The notes under the pieces were generated by a model. The model had not been told where the DNA came from. It saw only the letters and a program-made list of their open reading frames with translations, and did no database searches. DNA of 7,200 bases from Candidatus Zhuqueibacterota bacterium RBG_16_48_16 (GTDB taxonomy: Bacteria > Zhuqueibacterota > Zhuqueibacteria > Residuimicrobiales > Sediminimicrobiaceae): positions 1,281 through 8,480 of the forward strand of contig METF01000070.1 in NCBI GenBank assembly GCA_001771235.1. The letters are read 5' to 3'. The translations under genes and the position numbers were made by a program. Below, in pieces: positions 6,921-7,200 of this stretch (its first letter is position 1; every line of letters begins with the position of its first letter).

Positions 6921-7018
6921 GTGAAAGTTGAATTCCTTTGGATAGCCGAACTTGAATTAGCAGAAGCTGTTGAATACTGTATTGACCAGCAACGGAATTT
7001 GTACTCACGTTTGCCTGA
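6921..7018 (+). pseudogene. Likely remnant of a RelE/ParE-type toxin gene (N-terminal part)
   Basis: From the GTG at 6921 the translation begins VKVEFLWIAELELAEAVEY and continues CIDQQ. This is the usual N-terminal pattern of ParE/RelE-superfamily toxins: a first beta strand, then a helix with E-L-x-E-A-V-x-Y, then a Gln pair. Whole toxins are about 95-105 residues and continue with a Gly-Leu-Gly-x-x-Phe-like segment. Here the frame continues with residues unlike the family. A neighbouring frame (from 6992) reads TEFVLTFA and then stops at 7016-7018, as if a few bases were lost. Just upstream, a frame without a start codon ends QLAATPAKEVFDKISWK and stops at 6913-6915, five bases before the GTG, which might be the tail of a lost antitoxin. 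No Shine-Dalgarno site is clear. The call rests on a short match and could be wrong. Confidence 0.38.
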
Positions 7019-7200
7019 CTTCCGAACAGTTCTAACTCACCAGTTGCAGTGCGGCAGATATATCCTCGGCGATCATCTTGCGCTTGCTCTTCTCGATGAA
7101 GAAACTTGGACCGGCCTGGAGATAAGATGGAAAGACCCGCATCCCCTGAAAATGGAATTTCTGACCCCTCAGTTTATATGTCGGGACAGCGGGGATCACT
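7019..7200. other. Unassigned right edge, open on both strands
   Basis: Two readings are open to the window end. On the plus strand the GTG-6921 frame continues without a stop (containing GRYILGDHLALALLDEETW). On the minus strand a frame enters from the right and stops at 7032-7034, ending AGPSFFIEKSKRKMIAEDIS then AALQLVS. The minus reading has a protein-like, Lys-rich C-terminus, the plus reading continues the damaged toxin frame, and I cannot choose between them. It could equally be a non-coding repeat that interrupts the toxin gene. Confidence 0.3.

Noticed and set aside
6851..6931. 26-residue plus-strand frame starting at ATG 6851 as an antitoxin gene
   Set aside because: The peptide (MKRDNLLQLLLRKF...) is too short and matches no antitoxin pattern I know, although AGGGG lies about ten bases before the ATG. 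The neighbouring frame ending at 6915 looks more protein-like.

Overview
This window looks like ordinary bacterial chromosome: compact protein genes, Shine-Dalgarno sites before some genes, and roughly 50% GC with AT-rich gaps. No rRNA, tRNA, phage or transposase gene was seen. The organism cannot be named from the sequence. The pyrophosphatase subtype and the short palindromic GTCCC/GGGAC repeats would suit a Bacteroidetes/Chlorobi-like (FCB-type) or similar environmental bacterium, but that is inference.

Layout. (1) Positions 1-2232, plus strand: a CPA2-type cation:proton antiporter whose 5' end lies outside the window, followed 31 bases later by a ten-helix EamA/DMT-family transporter. (2) Positions 2233-2765: a 533-base gap between convergent genes, containing a cluster of short palindromic repeats in direct and inverted orientation. 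(3) Positions 2766-6654, minus strand: three genes reading leftward with short gaps. They are two tandem, clearly paralogous genes of unknown function (36-base gap), then, after 91 bases, hppA, a membrane-integral ion-pumping pyrophosphatase. (4) Positions 6655-7200: an AT-rich upstream region, then what looks like the start of a RelE/ParE-type toxin gene that loses its similarity after about 25-30 residues. It is followed by sequence open on both strands up to the window edge.

How the genes fit together. Three of the five main genes are membrane transporters, two of them tied to H+/Na+ gradients. The pyrophosphatase uses PPi hydrolysis to export cations and the antiporter exchanges H+ for Na+ or K+. 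They lie in separate, convergent transcription units, so shared regulation is not implied. The pyrophosphatase carries K+-dependence residues, and as far as I recall them, residues that mark the dual Na+/H+-pumping subfamily. The least explained element is the duplicated unknown gene pair directly upstream of it, in the same orientation.
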